Below are positions 1-7,935 of a stretch of DNA of 30,806 nucleotides, piece by piece. A program made the position numbers and the translations under genes. The stretch is taken from positions 1 through 30,806 of the forward strand of contig FR898168.1 in NCBI GenBank assembly GCA_000437395.1. Direction: 5' to 3'. Source of the DNA: Clostridium sp. CAG:288. Lineage in GTDB: Bacteria; Bacillota_I; Bacilli_A; RFN20; CAG-288. The notes under the pieces are model-generated. The model did no database searches. It saw nothing but the letters and a program-made list of their open reading frames with translations, and had not been told where the DNA came from. Each line of letters begins with the position of its first letter. Within the stretch, counting starts at the first letter, position 1.

Positions 1-45
1 TTTAGTCGACCCCATAAAACCCCATAAGATTCAACAGAGCCTGAA

Positions 46-63
46 AAACTTGGAGAGAAGTTT
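46..63 (-). terminator. Weak terminator after deoC
   Basis: Directly after the deoC stop, the minus strand reads AAACTT, a six-base loop, AAGTTT, then TTC. The stem is AT-rich and the T-tail short, so this is only a weak candidate. Bases 1-45 hold nothing else recognisable. Confidence 0.3.
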
Positions 64-705
64 TTACTCTTTCATTAATTTTGGGCCAGAAGATGTACCG
101 ATTCTTGAAGCACCGGCTTCAATTAAAGCAATCATATCTTCTCTAGTTCTTACGCCACCACTAGCCTTAACACCAATGTTTGGGCCAACTGTTTCTCTCA
201 TTAATTTAATATCAGCAACTGTAGCACCGCCTGTTGAGAAACCTGTTGATGTTTTGACATAGTCAGCACCAGCTTCGACAGCTAATTTACATGCTCTAAC
301 TTTTTCTTCATCAGTTAACAAGCAAGTTTCAATAATTACTTTTAATAAATGACCGTGGCAAGCATGTTTAACTCTAGTGATTTCTTCTCTAACATAATCA
401 TCTTTTTTGTCTTTGAGTTTACCGACGTTAATAACCATATCAATTTCTTGAGCACCAGCAAAAACAGATTCTCTTGTTTCTAATACTTTAGCAGCAGGAA
501 GAGTGGCACCTAATGGGAAACCGATAACTGTACAAACTTTAACATCGCTGCCTTTAAGCAATTCGTGACAAAGTGGTACATAACCTGGATTAACACAGAC
601 AGAGGCAAAATCATATTCTAATGCATCTTGGCATAATTTTCTAATTTGTTCTTCAGTTGCATCTGGTTTAAGTAAAGTGTGATCAATATATTTGTTGTAT
701 AGCAT
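64..705 (-). CDS. deoC: Deoxyribose-phosphate aldolase DeoC
   Basis: Class I aldolase that cleaves 2-deoxyribose-5-phosphate to acetaldehyde and glyceraldehyde-3-phosphate in deoxynucleoside catabolism; cytosolic. The 213-residue product is near the usual family length. The Schiff-base lysine is K151 in KTSTGF, the second conserved lysine K180 lies in VKASGGVRT, and the acidic residue D89 lies in EIDMVIN. The frame is open to 738, but the ATG at 705 is preferred: it follows AAAAGGAGTG at the right distance and starts the conserved YIDHTLLKPDAT segment. The gene stands alone. Its promoter (TTCGAC-18-TATAAT) overlaps an inverted repeat that could be an operator for a deoxyribose- or nucleoside-responsive repressor. 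In E. coli, deoC lies next to yjjI-yjjW; homologues of those two are 18 kb away in this window. Confidence 0.95.
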   Translation of the reverse strand: MLYNKYIDHTLLKPDATEEQIRKLCQDALEYDFASVCVNPGYVPLCHELLKGSDVKVCTVIGFPLGATLPAAKVLETRESVFAGAQEIDMVINVGKLKDKKDDYVREEITRVKHACHGHLLKVIIETCLLTDEEKVRACKLAVEAGADYVKTSTGFSTGGATVADIKLMRETVGPNIGVKASGGVRTREDMIALIEAGASRIGTSSGPKLMKE

Positions 706-736
706 GTATAGCACTCCTTTTATTGTATCTATTAAC

Positions 737-773
737 ATTATATCGATAATTGCTATGAAAGTCGAACACTTTC
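737..773 (-). promoter_or_regulatory. deoC promoter with overlapping inverted repeat
   Basis: On the minus strand, TTCGAC (plus 761-766) and TATAAT (plus 737-742) are separated by 18 bp. GAAAGT (757-762) and ACTTTC (768-773) form a perfect 6-bp inverted repeat around a 5-bp centre that covers the -35 element. The promoter is fairly convincing; the operator role is inferred. Confidence 0.55.
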
Positions 774-950
774 GTAAAAAATTAATGTAAGCGGTATACT
801 ATTTTTTCATAAATGTCTAAATATGTACGTATTTTGTCATATAATCCAGTTAAATTAAGCGAAATCCATTCATAATGAAAGAAAATGCTATGCGCTTACA
901 TTGATAATTTCATGCTTTAATTATTTAAAGCAATAATAATTTATTGATAA

Positions 951-974
951 AAAAAAGAAGTCGCTAACGACTTC
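951..974 (-). terminator. Intrinsic terminator of rpsT
   Basis: On the minus strand a stem GAAGTCG/CGACTTC with a TTAG loop (957-974) is followed by six T (951-956), just past the rpsT stop. Confidence 0.85.
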
Positions 975-985
975 AATTATTTAAC

Positions 986-1252
986 TTAACCTCTAATGGT
1001 ATCAACAAGACGCATTAAGCTAGCTTTTTGACGGTTAGCTGTATTTTGATGTTGACGGCCATCTGAGACTGATTTATCAATCAATGAGACAGCAGCGGCC
1101 AAGTTGGCTTCGGCTAATGGAAGATCTTTGGCTTCGACAGCTTTATGAACTTTCTTTGTAGCAGTTCTCAATGCAGAAATAGCTGCAGCGTTTCTAACTC
1201 TAGCTTTTTCGTTTGTGAGAATTCTCTTTTTTTGGGATTTAATTTGAGCCAT
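986..1252 (-). CDS. rpsT: 30S ribosomal protein S20
   Basis: S20 binds 16S rRNA early in small-subunit assembly. The 88-residue, lysine/arginine-rich helical product has the family hallmarks: MAQIKSQKKRILTNEKARVRN at the start and SLIDKSVSDGRQHQNTANRQKA near the end. The frame is open to 1276, but the ATG at 1252 follows AAAGGAGTGAC and gives the conserved N-terminus. holA lies just upstream, the classical Firmicutes order. A separate promoter in the gap (TTGATA at 1304-1309, TAAACT at 1280-1285, 18-bp spacer) and a strong terminator suggest that rpsT is mainly its own transcript. Confidence 0.97.
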   Translation of the reverse strand: MAQIKSQKKRILTNEKARVRNAAAISALRTATKKVHKAVEAKDLPLAEANLAAAVSLIDKSVSDGRQHQNTANRQKASLMRLVDTIRG

Positions 1253-1279
1253 ATTGTCACTCCTTTCACATAACAATTA

Positions 1280-1309
1280 AGTTTATCACGAATGATATTT
1301 AATTATCAA
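1280..1309 (-). promoter_or_regulatory. rpsT promoter
   Basis: The minus strand carries TTGATA (plus 1304-1309), 18 bp, then TAAACT (plus 1280-1285), ending 28 bp upstream of the S20 start. Confidence 0.5.
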
Positions 1310-1395
1310 GAAAAAATTGATTTTAAAGTAAAAAACTAACTAAATTTCAACTTTTTCTTATATGAAGTTTTAAACAAAATTTCGATATTAACAAA

Positions 1396-2382
1396 TTACT
1401 TTCTCATTAGATAATTTTTCCTAAAGTTACATATAAAAAGCTCTAATGCTGTTTGAGGATCGCCTAAGTTATATTTTAAATTCCTTTCTAACTCGCTTAA
1501 GTCTGCCATTATTTCAATTATAATATTAAAATCTAAATATTTAAGGTTTCTTCTTGAACATTTAACTCTATATGGATGGCATCTTAATGAATCAGCAATT
1601 TCCTTTTCTGTTGAACCACGGCTATCTAAATATGCAACTTCGGCTAAAAATGAAAATTGAGAAGCTAATACTGGAAGTAATTTATATGTGTCATAACCCA
1701 TCTTAAATAAATTTCTAGTAATTCTAATTGCTTGAGTAGGTCTATCATTATTTATAAGTGATTCAAACAAACTAAATACATCATCAGATAAAGGGTTATT
1801 AACTAATTGTTGAACATCCATAATTCGTATTTGGTTTGTATATGTAAATAGCTTTCTTACATTATTGACAAACATTGTATAGTCTCTACCTGAACGTTTA
1901 ACAATCTCAGTTACTGATTCTCTATCGATATCACCATTATATTCTTTAGCTAAAGCGTTTGCTGTTTCGACAAATTCTTCATCAGTCAAATTATTTACTT
2001 CAACAACGATTGCTTTTTTTTCTAAAAGTGAAACAATTTCACTTTTCTTATTCGGCTTTCCAACCATAAGAAGATATAGATTAGTGTCTGGATTAGGAAA
2101 ATTAATATAATCGATCAAACTTTTAAAATCTTGTTGCTTATCAAGTGGTGGTACTTTCTCTTTAGAATTTGATAAGAAATAGCAGTTTTCTAATACGACG
2201 ACTTTAGGCTCACCTAAAAAAGAAGTCGATAAAGATTCCATGACAACATCTTGAACTGTGTCTTGAAACGAATTGAATTTGATAAATTGAAGCTGATCAC
2301 TTATATCAACTTTGCCTCTAACTTCTGTTTTTACTTTTTGCGAAAGCAAAGTTGAATCAGGTCCATAAAAGAAATAAATCAT
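1396..2382 (-). CDS. holA: DNA polymerase III delta subunit
   Basis: Delta is the clamp-loader subunit that opens the beta sliding clamp; in Firmicutes it is the HolA/YqeN protein. The 328-residue product has the usual length. It starts with the MIYFFYGPDSTLL segment typical of the family, has a divergent AAA-like N-terminal region (LYLLMVGKPNKKSEI near residues 102-116), and ends in an all-helical collar domain (the DDVFSLFESLINNDR and ELERNLKYN segments). The start at 2382 follows AAGGTGA. The assignment rests on overall pattern and on lying directly before rpsT, as in Bacillus. The acetyltransferase gene ends only 9 bp upstream, so the two are probably co-transcribed from the promoter near 3,035. 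Confidence 0.85.
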   Translation of the reverse strand: MIYFFYGPDSTLLSQKVKTEVRGKVDISDQLQFIKFNSFQDTVQDVVMESLSTSFLGEPKVVVLENCYFLSNSKEKVPPLDKQQDFKSLIDYINFPNPDTNLYLLMVGKPNKKSEIVSLLEKKAIVVEVNNLTDEEFVETANALAKEYNGDIDRESVTEIVKRSGRDYTMFVNNVRKLFTYTNQIRIMDVQQLVNNPLSDDVFSLFESLINNDRPTQAIRITRNLFKMGYDTYKLLPVLASQFSFLAEVAYLDSRGSTEKEIADSLRCHPYRVKCSRRNLKYLDFNIIIEIMADLSELERNLKYNLGDPQTALELFICNFRKNYLMRK

Positions 2383-2391
2383 ATATTCACC

Positions 2392-3009
2392 TTATTTATT
2401 ATCGAACATATCGTGCCATTTTTTGCCTTGCCCGCGCCAATATTGTCTTTCTTCATTTGTAATTTCTCTTATAACATGACAAGGATTACCAACACAAATT
2501 GTATGACTTGGAATATCTTTAGTAACGACTGAGCCAGCACCTATTACAACATCTTCGCCAATTGTAACCCCAGGTAACACTGTAACGTTAGCACCAAACC
2601 ACACATTAGAACCTACAGTAATAGGCTTTCCAGATTCGAGATGTTCATTTCTAGTCAAATAATCTGTCGGATGACAAGCTGTAGCAAAAGTACATCTTGG
2701 TCCAACAAAAACATCATTTCCAAAAGTAATTGGACAAACATCTAAGAAGATACAATCATAGTTAGCAAAAAATCTGTCACCAATATAAACGTTAGATCCA
2801 TAATCACAATATACAGGTGTAATTATCGCACAATCTTTGCCTATTTTTCCAAAGAGATTATTTATAAGTTCATTTCTACTTAAATCATCAAATGGCATTG
2901 TATTTAGCTTACTTAATATATTTCTAGCTTTTACATAATCTGGATAAAGTGAATCGTCAGAAGAAGCGTTATATAATTCACCGCTAAGCATTAGTTCTTT
3001 TTGCGTCAT
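2392..3009 (-). CDS. Sugar O-acetyltransferase (Maa/LacA family)
   Basis: Acetyl-CoA-dependent O-acetyltransferase of the maltose/galactoside group, cytosolic; the true sugar acceptor cannot be read from sequence. The 205-residue product begins with the small helical Maa domain (LMLSGELYNASSDDSLYPDYVKARN) and continues into a left-handed beta-helix of hexapeptide repeats (ITVGSNVWFGANVTVLPGV, then TIGEDVVIGAGSVVTKDI). The catalytic histidine is H113 in ATACHPTDYLTRN. The start at 3009 follows AAGGGGT. It lies 9 bp before holA and is likely the first gene of that unit. These enzymes are often recruited for detoxifying non-metabolised sugars, but nothing nearby supports a specific role. Confidence 0.92.
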   Translation of the reverse strand: MTQKELMLSGELYNASSDDSLYPDYVKARNILSKLNTMPFDDLSRNELINNLFGKIGKDCAIITPVYCDYGSNVYIGDRFFANYDCIFLDVCPITFGNDVFVGPRCTFATACHPTDYLTRNEHLESGKPITVGSNVWFGANVTVLPGVTIGEDVVIGAGSVVTKDIPSHTICVGNPCHVIREITNEERQYWRGQGKKWHDMFDNK

Positions 3010-3031
3010 AATTGTTTACCCCTTGTCATTA

Positions 3032-3040
3032 ATTATATCA
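3032..3040 (-). promoter_or_regulatory. Extended -10 promoter for the acetyltransferase-holA unit
   Basis: The minus strand reads TGATATAAT (TG at plus 3039-3040, TATAAT at 3032-3037), 23 bp before the start codon. No good -35 was found. Confidence 0.5.
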
Positions 3041-3113
3041 TAAATGAAAATTTTAATTATTTAATATCAGCTAAGTATATTTATTTTAGTTTAATAGTTA
3101 AATCATAAAACAA

Positions 3114-3176
3114 TTGACTAAACAATATTTAGTAAATAGACTAATATTAGAAAAGATGTCCTATGAACTCTTTTCT
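3114..3176 (+). promoter_or_regulatory. Promoter and leader stem of the large lipoprotein
   Basis: TTGACT (3114-3119), 17 bp, then TAGACT (3137-3142). The predicted start of transcription (near 3149) coincides with an 8-bp perfect inverted repeat, AGAAAAGA (3149-3156) and TCTTTTCT (3169-3176), which would form a hairpin at the 5' end of the RNA or an operator at +1. Confidence 0.45.
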
Positions 3177-3220
3177 GTATTAATAATAAAAGATTTTATT
3201 CATTTTAAAAAGGAGAAAAT

Positions 3221-5608
3221 ATGAAAAAAAGAACGCTTTTATTAGTTGTACCAACATTGCTTACTGCCTTTGTTGGAACATCATGTGGTGGAAATAACAC
3301 TTCAAGTTCATCTGCCCCAGTCAGTAGCAGTAATTCATCGTCGGCATCTAAACCTTCGACAGATAGCAGTACAAGTTCAACTACTAATTCAAATATTAAA
3401 AAGGAATATACATATAGCGAAATCGAATCAATGTCAGGCTCTTTAGATGCTAATTTAAAGTTGCCTATCGCTGGCGGAGCTATGAATGCAGGTTTAAATC
3501 TCAATGTACCAATGTCTTTAAACTATCAAGTAGCTAATGAAGAAATTGATCCAAATAAAGTTTTGCAATATGTCAAATTCCACTTCTCAATCGACGTTGG
3601 TTCAAGAGCTGATTTAGTTCTTGGAGTTAGCGGTTCAAATAGCACTACTACTACAAGTACTTTCTATGGTTTAGCTAATTCTTTAGTTTCTATTGTCGGT
3701 GCTTTAACAGGAAGTGGAGATGGTAGTTTAGTCAACTTCTTTGATGGAACACCATTTGCCTATGGCGACTTCTACGCTGAAGATGAAGCACCAAAAATCA
3801 AATCAATCGACTTTGATTATAATGCTGATGGCAAGTTATACATTTCTGTCATGGGTTCTTCAAATGCACCTGTATTAAGTGAAGAAAGTGGCCAATATGA
3901 ATTTGATCAAGTACACTCACTTGGTACAACAATGATTGATATAAATGAAATCATAGCCCAAGTTATGATGATGCTTAACAACTTCAAAGATTTAGGTGAA
4001 GTTAATTTCAAAACAGTTTTAGCTTTCTTGGCTAATATTAATGTTGCATTGCCAGAAATCGAAATTGACTTTGGTAAGCTTATTAAAGTTATATCAAGCT
4101 TATGCATTACCATGGGTCAAGGTGAAGTCGGTATTAAATTAAACGATGAAGGAATTAAAAATTTAAATACTTTATTGGCAAGTTTAATTCCTGAAGACTA
4201 CGCTTCATTTGTCACTTTACCTAAAATTACTGATGTAATTGGAAGCTCTTCATTTGGAACACCTAATCACTATGTTTTAGTTGATGTTAGAACACAAAAT
4301 GAAGTTAATGGCTTTACATATAGTGATAGTTTATTAAAATTCGAATTTAAAGATACAATTCCAGCATCTAATGTTTTCCCATCAACAACATACGAACAAG
4401 ATTATGTCGATACCCTCAATGCCTTAAAAGTTGTTGAAAATGTTGTTAATGCAAGTGAAAATATTTCTTATAAAGCAGAATCAGCTGTAGAACAAAATAA
4501 AGTCATTACAGAAACTGAAACAGCTCTTGAAAATGCAAGTACAAGTACCAAAGAAAAAGTTGGTAATGTCCTCAATGTATTAGGAGTTGATGAATCTGGT
4601 GATAATAAAGTTTTCACTTCATATGTTGAAGGTATGGGTTTATTATCCACATTCGAAAGTGCTATTGCCTCTTACGATGCTGATGTAAGCAAATGGACCG
4701 ATGAAAACTGGGATGAAATTGCTGACCAAATCGAAAAAATTATGAACTTTGATGATTCAAATATCATTAAAAACTCTTATTTAACAGTCAAACTTACATC
4801 AGTTATTGATGCATATACTGAACATGTAGCTATTAAAGAAGCTGAAACACAAGCTCAATTCCTTGTTACAAGCGAAACAATTTCTCAAATACTTGATAAA
4901 TATGTCGATGAAGTAATCGATGGTGATATGTCAAAGGTTGCAATCAATTTTGTTAAAGAATTAACAAGTGCCATTTATATCGGTACAGATGAAGTTAAAC
5001 CATTAACATACTTTGACGAAAGAACAATTGACAGTATGTTAGGATTTGTATTTACAGAAAAAGATTACGCTGCTTATGGCGCTTCTATTAAATACGTTTA
5101 TGACTCAATCGTCGCTGCTCAAGAAAAAGTTAAAAGTGCTTCTGAAGTTAGTGATTTAACTGAAAAAGACTTTGTCAATCCATTACAAAATGTCATTATG
5201 CCTTTATATTTAGATGGAACATATATCGGCAAATACTTCGATGAAACAAATTCATTTAATAACGTTTTGAAAGCTAGACAAAAATCATTATATGCTTTGA
5301 TTTCTGATTTCAATTATGTTACAGAAGAAGCTATTACTTATTTAGCTGGTCTCAAACTTGGCGAAAGTAAAAACTGGGTTGTTGAAACACTTAATACATA
5401 CGACGTAAAACCTGCTGATGTTGCTTCATCAAGTGATCTAATAGCATTAAATGCTTCACTTGAAAAATTAACAACATTAGAAAGCAAACTTAGTTACATA
5501 TTAACAAGTACTGACTCCGTTATTTCTGAAAACACACAAGAAGCTAAAGCCGCTATCAGCTCATATAAAAACGCTCTTACTGAAAGAATTGCTGCATTAC
5601 AAGCTTAA
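3221..5608 (+). CDS. Large extracellular lipoprotein, unknown function
   Basis: 795 residues. The N-terminus is a lipoprotein signal: MKKR, a hydrophobic stretch, then VGTSC with Cys22 as the probable lipidated residue. The lipobox is imperfect because the -3 position is Gly. A low-complexity Ser/Thr-rich tether follows (about residues 27-58) and then a long, mostly polar extracytoplasmic region. The C-terminal half, from about residue 400, is rich in Ala/Glu/Lys/Thr helical segments that may form coiled coil (for example around KAESAVEQNKVITETETALENAS). No catalytic motif or known domain was recognised. The start follows AAAAAGGAG. The gene is monocistronic with its own promoter and a strong terminator. 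It could be a surface adhesin or structural lipoprotein; that is inference from layout only. Confidence 0.8.
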   Translation: MKKRTLLLVVPTLLTAFVGTSCGGNNTSSSSAPVSSSNSSSASKPSTDSSTSSTTNSNIKKEYTYSEIESMSGSLDANLKLPIAGGAMNAGLNLNVPMSLNYQVANEEIDPNKVLQYVKFHFSIDVGSRADLVLGVSGSNSTTTTSTFYGLANSLVSIVGALTGSGDGSLVNFFDGTPFAYGDFYAEDEAPKIKSIDFDYNADGKLYISVMGSSNAPVLSEESGQYEFDQVHSLGTTMIDINEIIAQVMMMLNNFKDLGEVNFKTVLAFLANINVALPEIEIDFGKLIKVISSLCITMGQGEVGIKLNDEGIKNLNTLLASLIPEDYASFVTLPKITDVIGSSSFGTPNHYVLVDVRTQNEVNGFTYSDSLLKFEFKDTIPASNVFPSTTYEQDYVDTLNALKVVENVVNASENISYKAESAVEQNKVITETETALENASTSTKEKVGNVLNVLGVDESGDNKVFTSYVEGMGLLSTFESAIASYDADVSKWTDENWDEIADQIEKIMNFDDSNIIKNSYLTVKLTSVIDAYTEHVAIKEAETQAQFLVTSETISQILDKYVDEVIDGDMSKVAINFVKELTSAIYIGTDEVKPLTYFDERTIDSMLGFVFTEKDYAAYGASIKYVYDSIVAAQEKVKSASEVSDLTEKDFVNPLQNVIMPLYLDGTYIGKYFDETNSFNNVLKARQKSLYALISDFNYVTEEAITYLAGLKLGESKNWVVETLNTYDVKPADVASSSDLIALNASLEKLTTLESKLSYILTSTDSVISENTQEAKAAISSYKNALTERIAALQA

Positions 5609-5609
5609 A

Positions 5610-5645
5610 AAAATACCGGCATGATTATCCATGCCGGTTTTAGTT
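5610..5645. terminator. Bidirectional intrinsic terminator
   Basis: A 9-bp stem, ACCGGCATG (5615-5623) with CATGCCGGT (5630-5638), has TTTAGTTT after it on the plus strand and a T-run on the minus strand (A-run from about 5607). It serves the lipoprotein and the convergent minus-strand unit. Confidence 0.92.
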
Positions 5646-5675
5646 TGCCTTAATTTATTTAACTATACCAATATA

Positions 5676-6029
5676 TCATTTATTTGATGTTACGAAATAA
5701 GTATTTTTATATAATGGTTGTCTTAGCATTGAAGTATTCCATAATTTCAAGAATTCTTTGTTGCTAATTTTTCTGTTATACAATTCATTATTATCATTAA
5801 CTAATTCAGCTAGCGATTCTGCAATGAATATATTATTTTCATCAAACCCAACAACTGGTACATAATGAAGATAATTTTTATCTTTTTGTATTCTAATCAT
5901 AACAATAATGGGGTTTCCACTATTTTCTAAATCGTGCTTTAAAGTGTTTAAATTTCCGCTATGGTAACAAACGTTGAATCCCTTTTCTTTAAATAAATCA
6001 GCTATTCCTTTTAGGATAAACATATCCAC
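5676..6029 (-). pseudogene. C39-like peptidase, C-terminal part (broken frame)
   Basis: C-terminal part of a papain-fold, C39-like protein (the group often annotated peptidase_C39_2). It contains the catalytic-type histidine in LHYVPVVGFDENNIFIAES, where His is followed by the usual hydrophobic strand and Gly-Phe-Asp turn. The true gene begins upstream in another frame. The two parts join if one A is removed from the AAAA run at 6009-6012, giving ...SGYVYPK-GIADLFKEKG... The internal ATG near 6029 is therefore an artefact of the break. The stop at 5676 lies 30 bp from a bidirectional terminator. It is either a real pseudogene or a sequencing error. Confidence 0.65.
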
Positions 6030-6305
6030 TTTTCATTTTGTGTGGAATCATATTATAAATTTCATCACCATTAGCATCAATATTTAAATGCCTTAATAGA
6101 TAAGCGGAGGCAAAGGCTGAACATTTAAATCCAGTTTGAATATCTATCTTATTTTTATTTTTAATAACAAACTTATCTTTATGTTTTGCATTTGATACTC
6201 TAAAAGAGACCTTACCCATAATGATAAAATCTACAATAAGAGTTATTAATAAATAGTTAATTATTGCTATTAATAAAACTATAACTATTATTATTAAATT
6301 TTCAT
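5998..6305 (-). pseudogene. C39-like peptidase, N-terminal part (broken frame)
   Basis: The part from the ATG at 6219 carries the nucleophile region QTGFKCSAFASAYLL, typical of C39-like cysteine peptidases, and runs to a premature TGA. No ribosome site precedes 6219. Reading the same frame further upstream gives a long hydrophobic stretch (IIIVIVLLIAIINYLLITLIV), which looks like a signal anchor. An ATG at 6303-6305, one base after the stop of the reductase gene, would start it if one base were added in the ATGAAAATTTAA segment (6295-6305). I infer an original membrane-anchored peptidase of about 205 residues, translationally coupled to the reductase and now interrupted twice. Only the sequence changes are seen; the membrane anchoring is inferred. 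Confidence 0.55.
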
Positions 6306-6306
6306 T

Positions 6307-7257
6307 TTAGAAATGAACAGGTATATTCTTACCTGGGTGTACAATTCTATCTATTTCTGTAATAGCTATAACGGCTTCGCCTAAACCACAAGTAATATTT
6401 TTAACTTTACCTTCATAGTAACAGCTATTTCCTACAGCAAAGACGTTTTCAAATGATGTTCTAAAAGTTCTATCGACATTATATGCTCTATTTGTTTCTT
6501 CAATTGCAAAATTTGATGCTGAAGTTACTGTACCATAATTAACAATAATAGAGTCAAAATTCAATGTTATTTCACTGCCGTCAACATTATGCTTTATAAC
6601 TATGCCTTTAGCCTTATTTCCATCTTTAACAAATGAAACTAAGCCATATGGTTTATAAATATTTACACCATTAGATGTCATTAAATTTACTGAAGATTCT
6701 TGTGCTCTAAATTCATCTCTTCTATGAACTATATTAACTTTTTTTGCTATATCACTTAAAGCAATAGCCCAATCAACAGCTGAATCACCACCACCAAGAA
6801 TTACTATTTCTTGATCTTTAAATATCGACTTATCTTTAACTGAATAGTATATGTTAGTCAAATCATCTTCGCCTTCGAGTCCTGTTTTACGTGGTGTGAA
6901 GACACCCATTCCAGTTGTTAAAAGAATTGTTTTAGTCAAATAAGTATTTTTATTAGTAGTTACTTTTATAGATTTATCTTCTTGTTTTTCAATATTTTTA
7001 ACTTGTTCTCCATACACGATTTGCAAGTGATTTGAATCGCTTTCTTGTTGCTTCAAAAGTGCTTCAATGTATTCTTTTGCTGCGATTCTTGAAAAACCTG
7101 GAACATCTAAAATATCTTTTTGAGGATAAAGTTCTGTAAGTTGTCCACCTGCTGTTGATAAACTTTCTAAAACTATGCCCTTAAGACCATGTAAATTTGC
7201 CAAAGTTGCAGCATATATTCCAACTGGACCAGCACCAATAATAATAATATCTTCCAT
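6307..7257 (-). CDS. Ferredoxin/flavodoxin-NADP+ reductase (YumC type)
   Basis: Homodimeric flavoprotein of the thioredoxin-reductase-like FNR group (Bacillus YumC), which exchanges electrons between NADPH and ferredoxin or flavodoxin. The 316-residue product has the FAD-binding GAGPVG (residues 8-13), the GGQLTELYPQKDILDVPGF segment typical of this group, the NADPH-binding GGGDSA (155-160) with HRRDEFR (178-184), and the C-terminal FAD motif ENVFAVGNSCYYEGKVKNIT. The CxxC of true thioredoxin reductases is absent, which separates it from TrxB. The start follows TAGGAGATAAAT. It lies 9 bp after the FMN reductase gene and probably shares its transcript, so the pair looks like an electron-supply unit. 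Confidence 0.9.
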   Translation of the reverse strand: MEDIIIIGAGPVGIYAATLANLHGLKGIVLESLSTAGGQLTELYPQKDILDVPGFSRIAAKEYIEALLKQQESDSNHLQIVYGEQVKNIEKQEDKSIKVTTNKNTYLTKTILLTTGMGVFTPRKTGLEGEDDLTNIYYSVKDKSIFKDQEIVILGGGDSAVDWAIALSDIAKKVNIVHRRDEFRAQESSVNLMTSNGVNIYKPYGLVSFVKDGNKAKGIVIKHNVDGSEITLNFDSIIVNYGTVTSASNFAIEETNRAYNVDRTFRTSFENVFAVGNSCYYEGKVKNITCGLGEAVIAITEIDRIVHPGKNIPVHF

Positions 7258-7266
7258 ATTTATCTC

Positions 7267-7884
7267 CTATCTAATAAAGTTTGTACGAACGTTATTTTCT
7301 AACTCTACTTCACCGTATTTTTCTTTTCCTAAAGCTATGCTTTTAATTAAAAAAGCCATATTCTTACCTAAATTTCTCATTACTTGTAAGCCTTCTAAAT
7401 CTTGCATGCCATCTTCTTTATTGTTTCCATGAATATTATTCCAATATGTACTAGAAACAATTGGCATACCAGAAATAGTAAAGAACTTATTTAGCTCATC
7501 GAAAGTTGCTGTACAACCACTACGTCTAGCTGAAACGACACTAGCTCCTACTTTCATAGACAAATCGTAATTTATACTATAAAAAAGTCTTGTCAGTAAT
7601 GAAACGACTGTACTATTAGCACTTCCATAATAAACAGGGGCACCAACTACTAATCCATCAGCATCTTTTAGTTTAAAAGCAATCTCATTAACACAGTCAT
7701 CAAAAACACATTTACCCGTTTTTTTACAAGATCTACAAGCTATACAGCCTCTGATATCTTTGTTACCAACATGTATAATCTCAGTTTCAATATCACATCT
7801 ATTAAGAGTATCGCTTAATTCTTTTAAAGCTAAAGCTATAACACCATCTACGTGTGGACTACCATTTATTAATAAAACTTTCAT
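7267..7884 (-). CDS. NADPH-dependent FMN reductase / flavodoxin-fold oxidoreductase
   Basis: Flavodoxin-fold, FMN-binding NAD(P)H oxidoreductase of 205 residues, cytosolic. NGSP (7-10) is the phosphate-binding start of the fold, followed by a Cys cluster C47, C50, C53, C59 in GCIACRSCKKTGKC, the APVYYGSANSTVVSLLTRLF flavin-contact segment, and RRSGCTATFDELNKFF. The Cys cluster is typical of iron-sulfur flavoprotein-like members, so it may carry a cluster as well as FMN. The start follows an excellent AAAAAGGAGG. The 51-bp gap before it contains a 20-bp inverted repeat (7910-7929). The electron acceptor is unknown. Confidence 0.88.
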   Translation of the reverse strand: MKVLLINGSPHVDGVIALALKELSDTLNRCDIETEIIHVGNKDIRGCIACRSCKKTGKCVFDDCVNEIAFKLKDADGLVVGAPVYYGSANSTVVSLLTRLFYSINYDLSMKVGASVVSARRSGCTATFDELNKFFTISGMPIVSSTYWNNIHGNNKEDGMQDLEGLQVMRNLGKNMAFLIKSIALGKEKYGEVELENNVRTNFIR

Positions 7885-7909
7885 AATGCCTCCTTTTTAA
7901 TATAATACA

Positions 7910-7929
7910 ACCTAAAGTCTACTTTAGGT
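7910..7929. repeat. Inverted repeat in front of the FMN reductase gene
   Basis: ACCTAAAGT and ACTTTAGGT are perfect 9-bp arms separated by 2 bp, 26 bp upstream of the start. The very short centre favours a protein-binding site over an RNA hairpin. No T-run follows on the minus strand, so it is not a normal terminator. Confidence 0.55.
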
Positions 7930-7935
7930 AAATGA

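Noticed and set aside
3205..3504. Antisense and overlapping frames inside the large lipoprotein and other genes
   Set aside because: They lack ribosome sites and family resemblance, and mirror the composition of the real gene on the other strand.
6009..6012. Programmed +1 frameshift in the C39-like gene
   Set aside because: CCT-AAA-AGG has no stimulatory site that I can see, and the same +1 defect recurs in three unrelated genes, so mutation or sequencing error is more likely.
6307..7257. Thioredoxin reductase (TrxB)
   Set aside because: The CxxC redox motif is absent, and the GGQLTELYPQKDILDVPGF and HRRDEFR segments are those of the YumC-type ferredoxin-NADP reductase.
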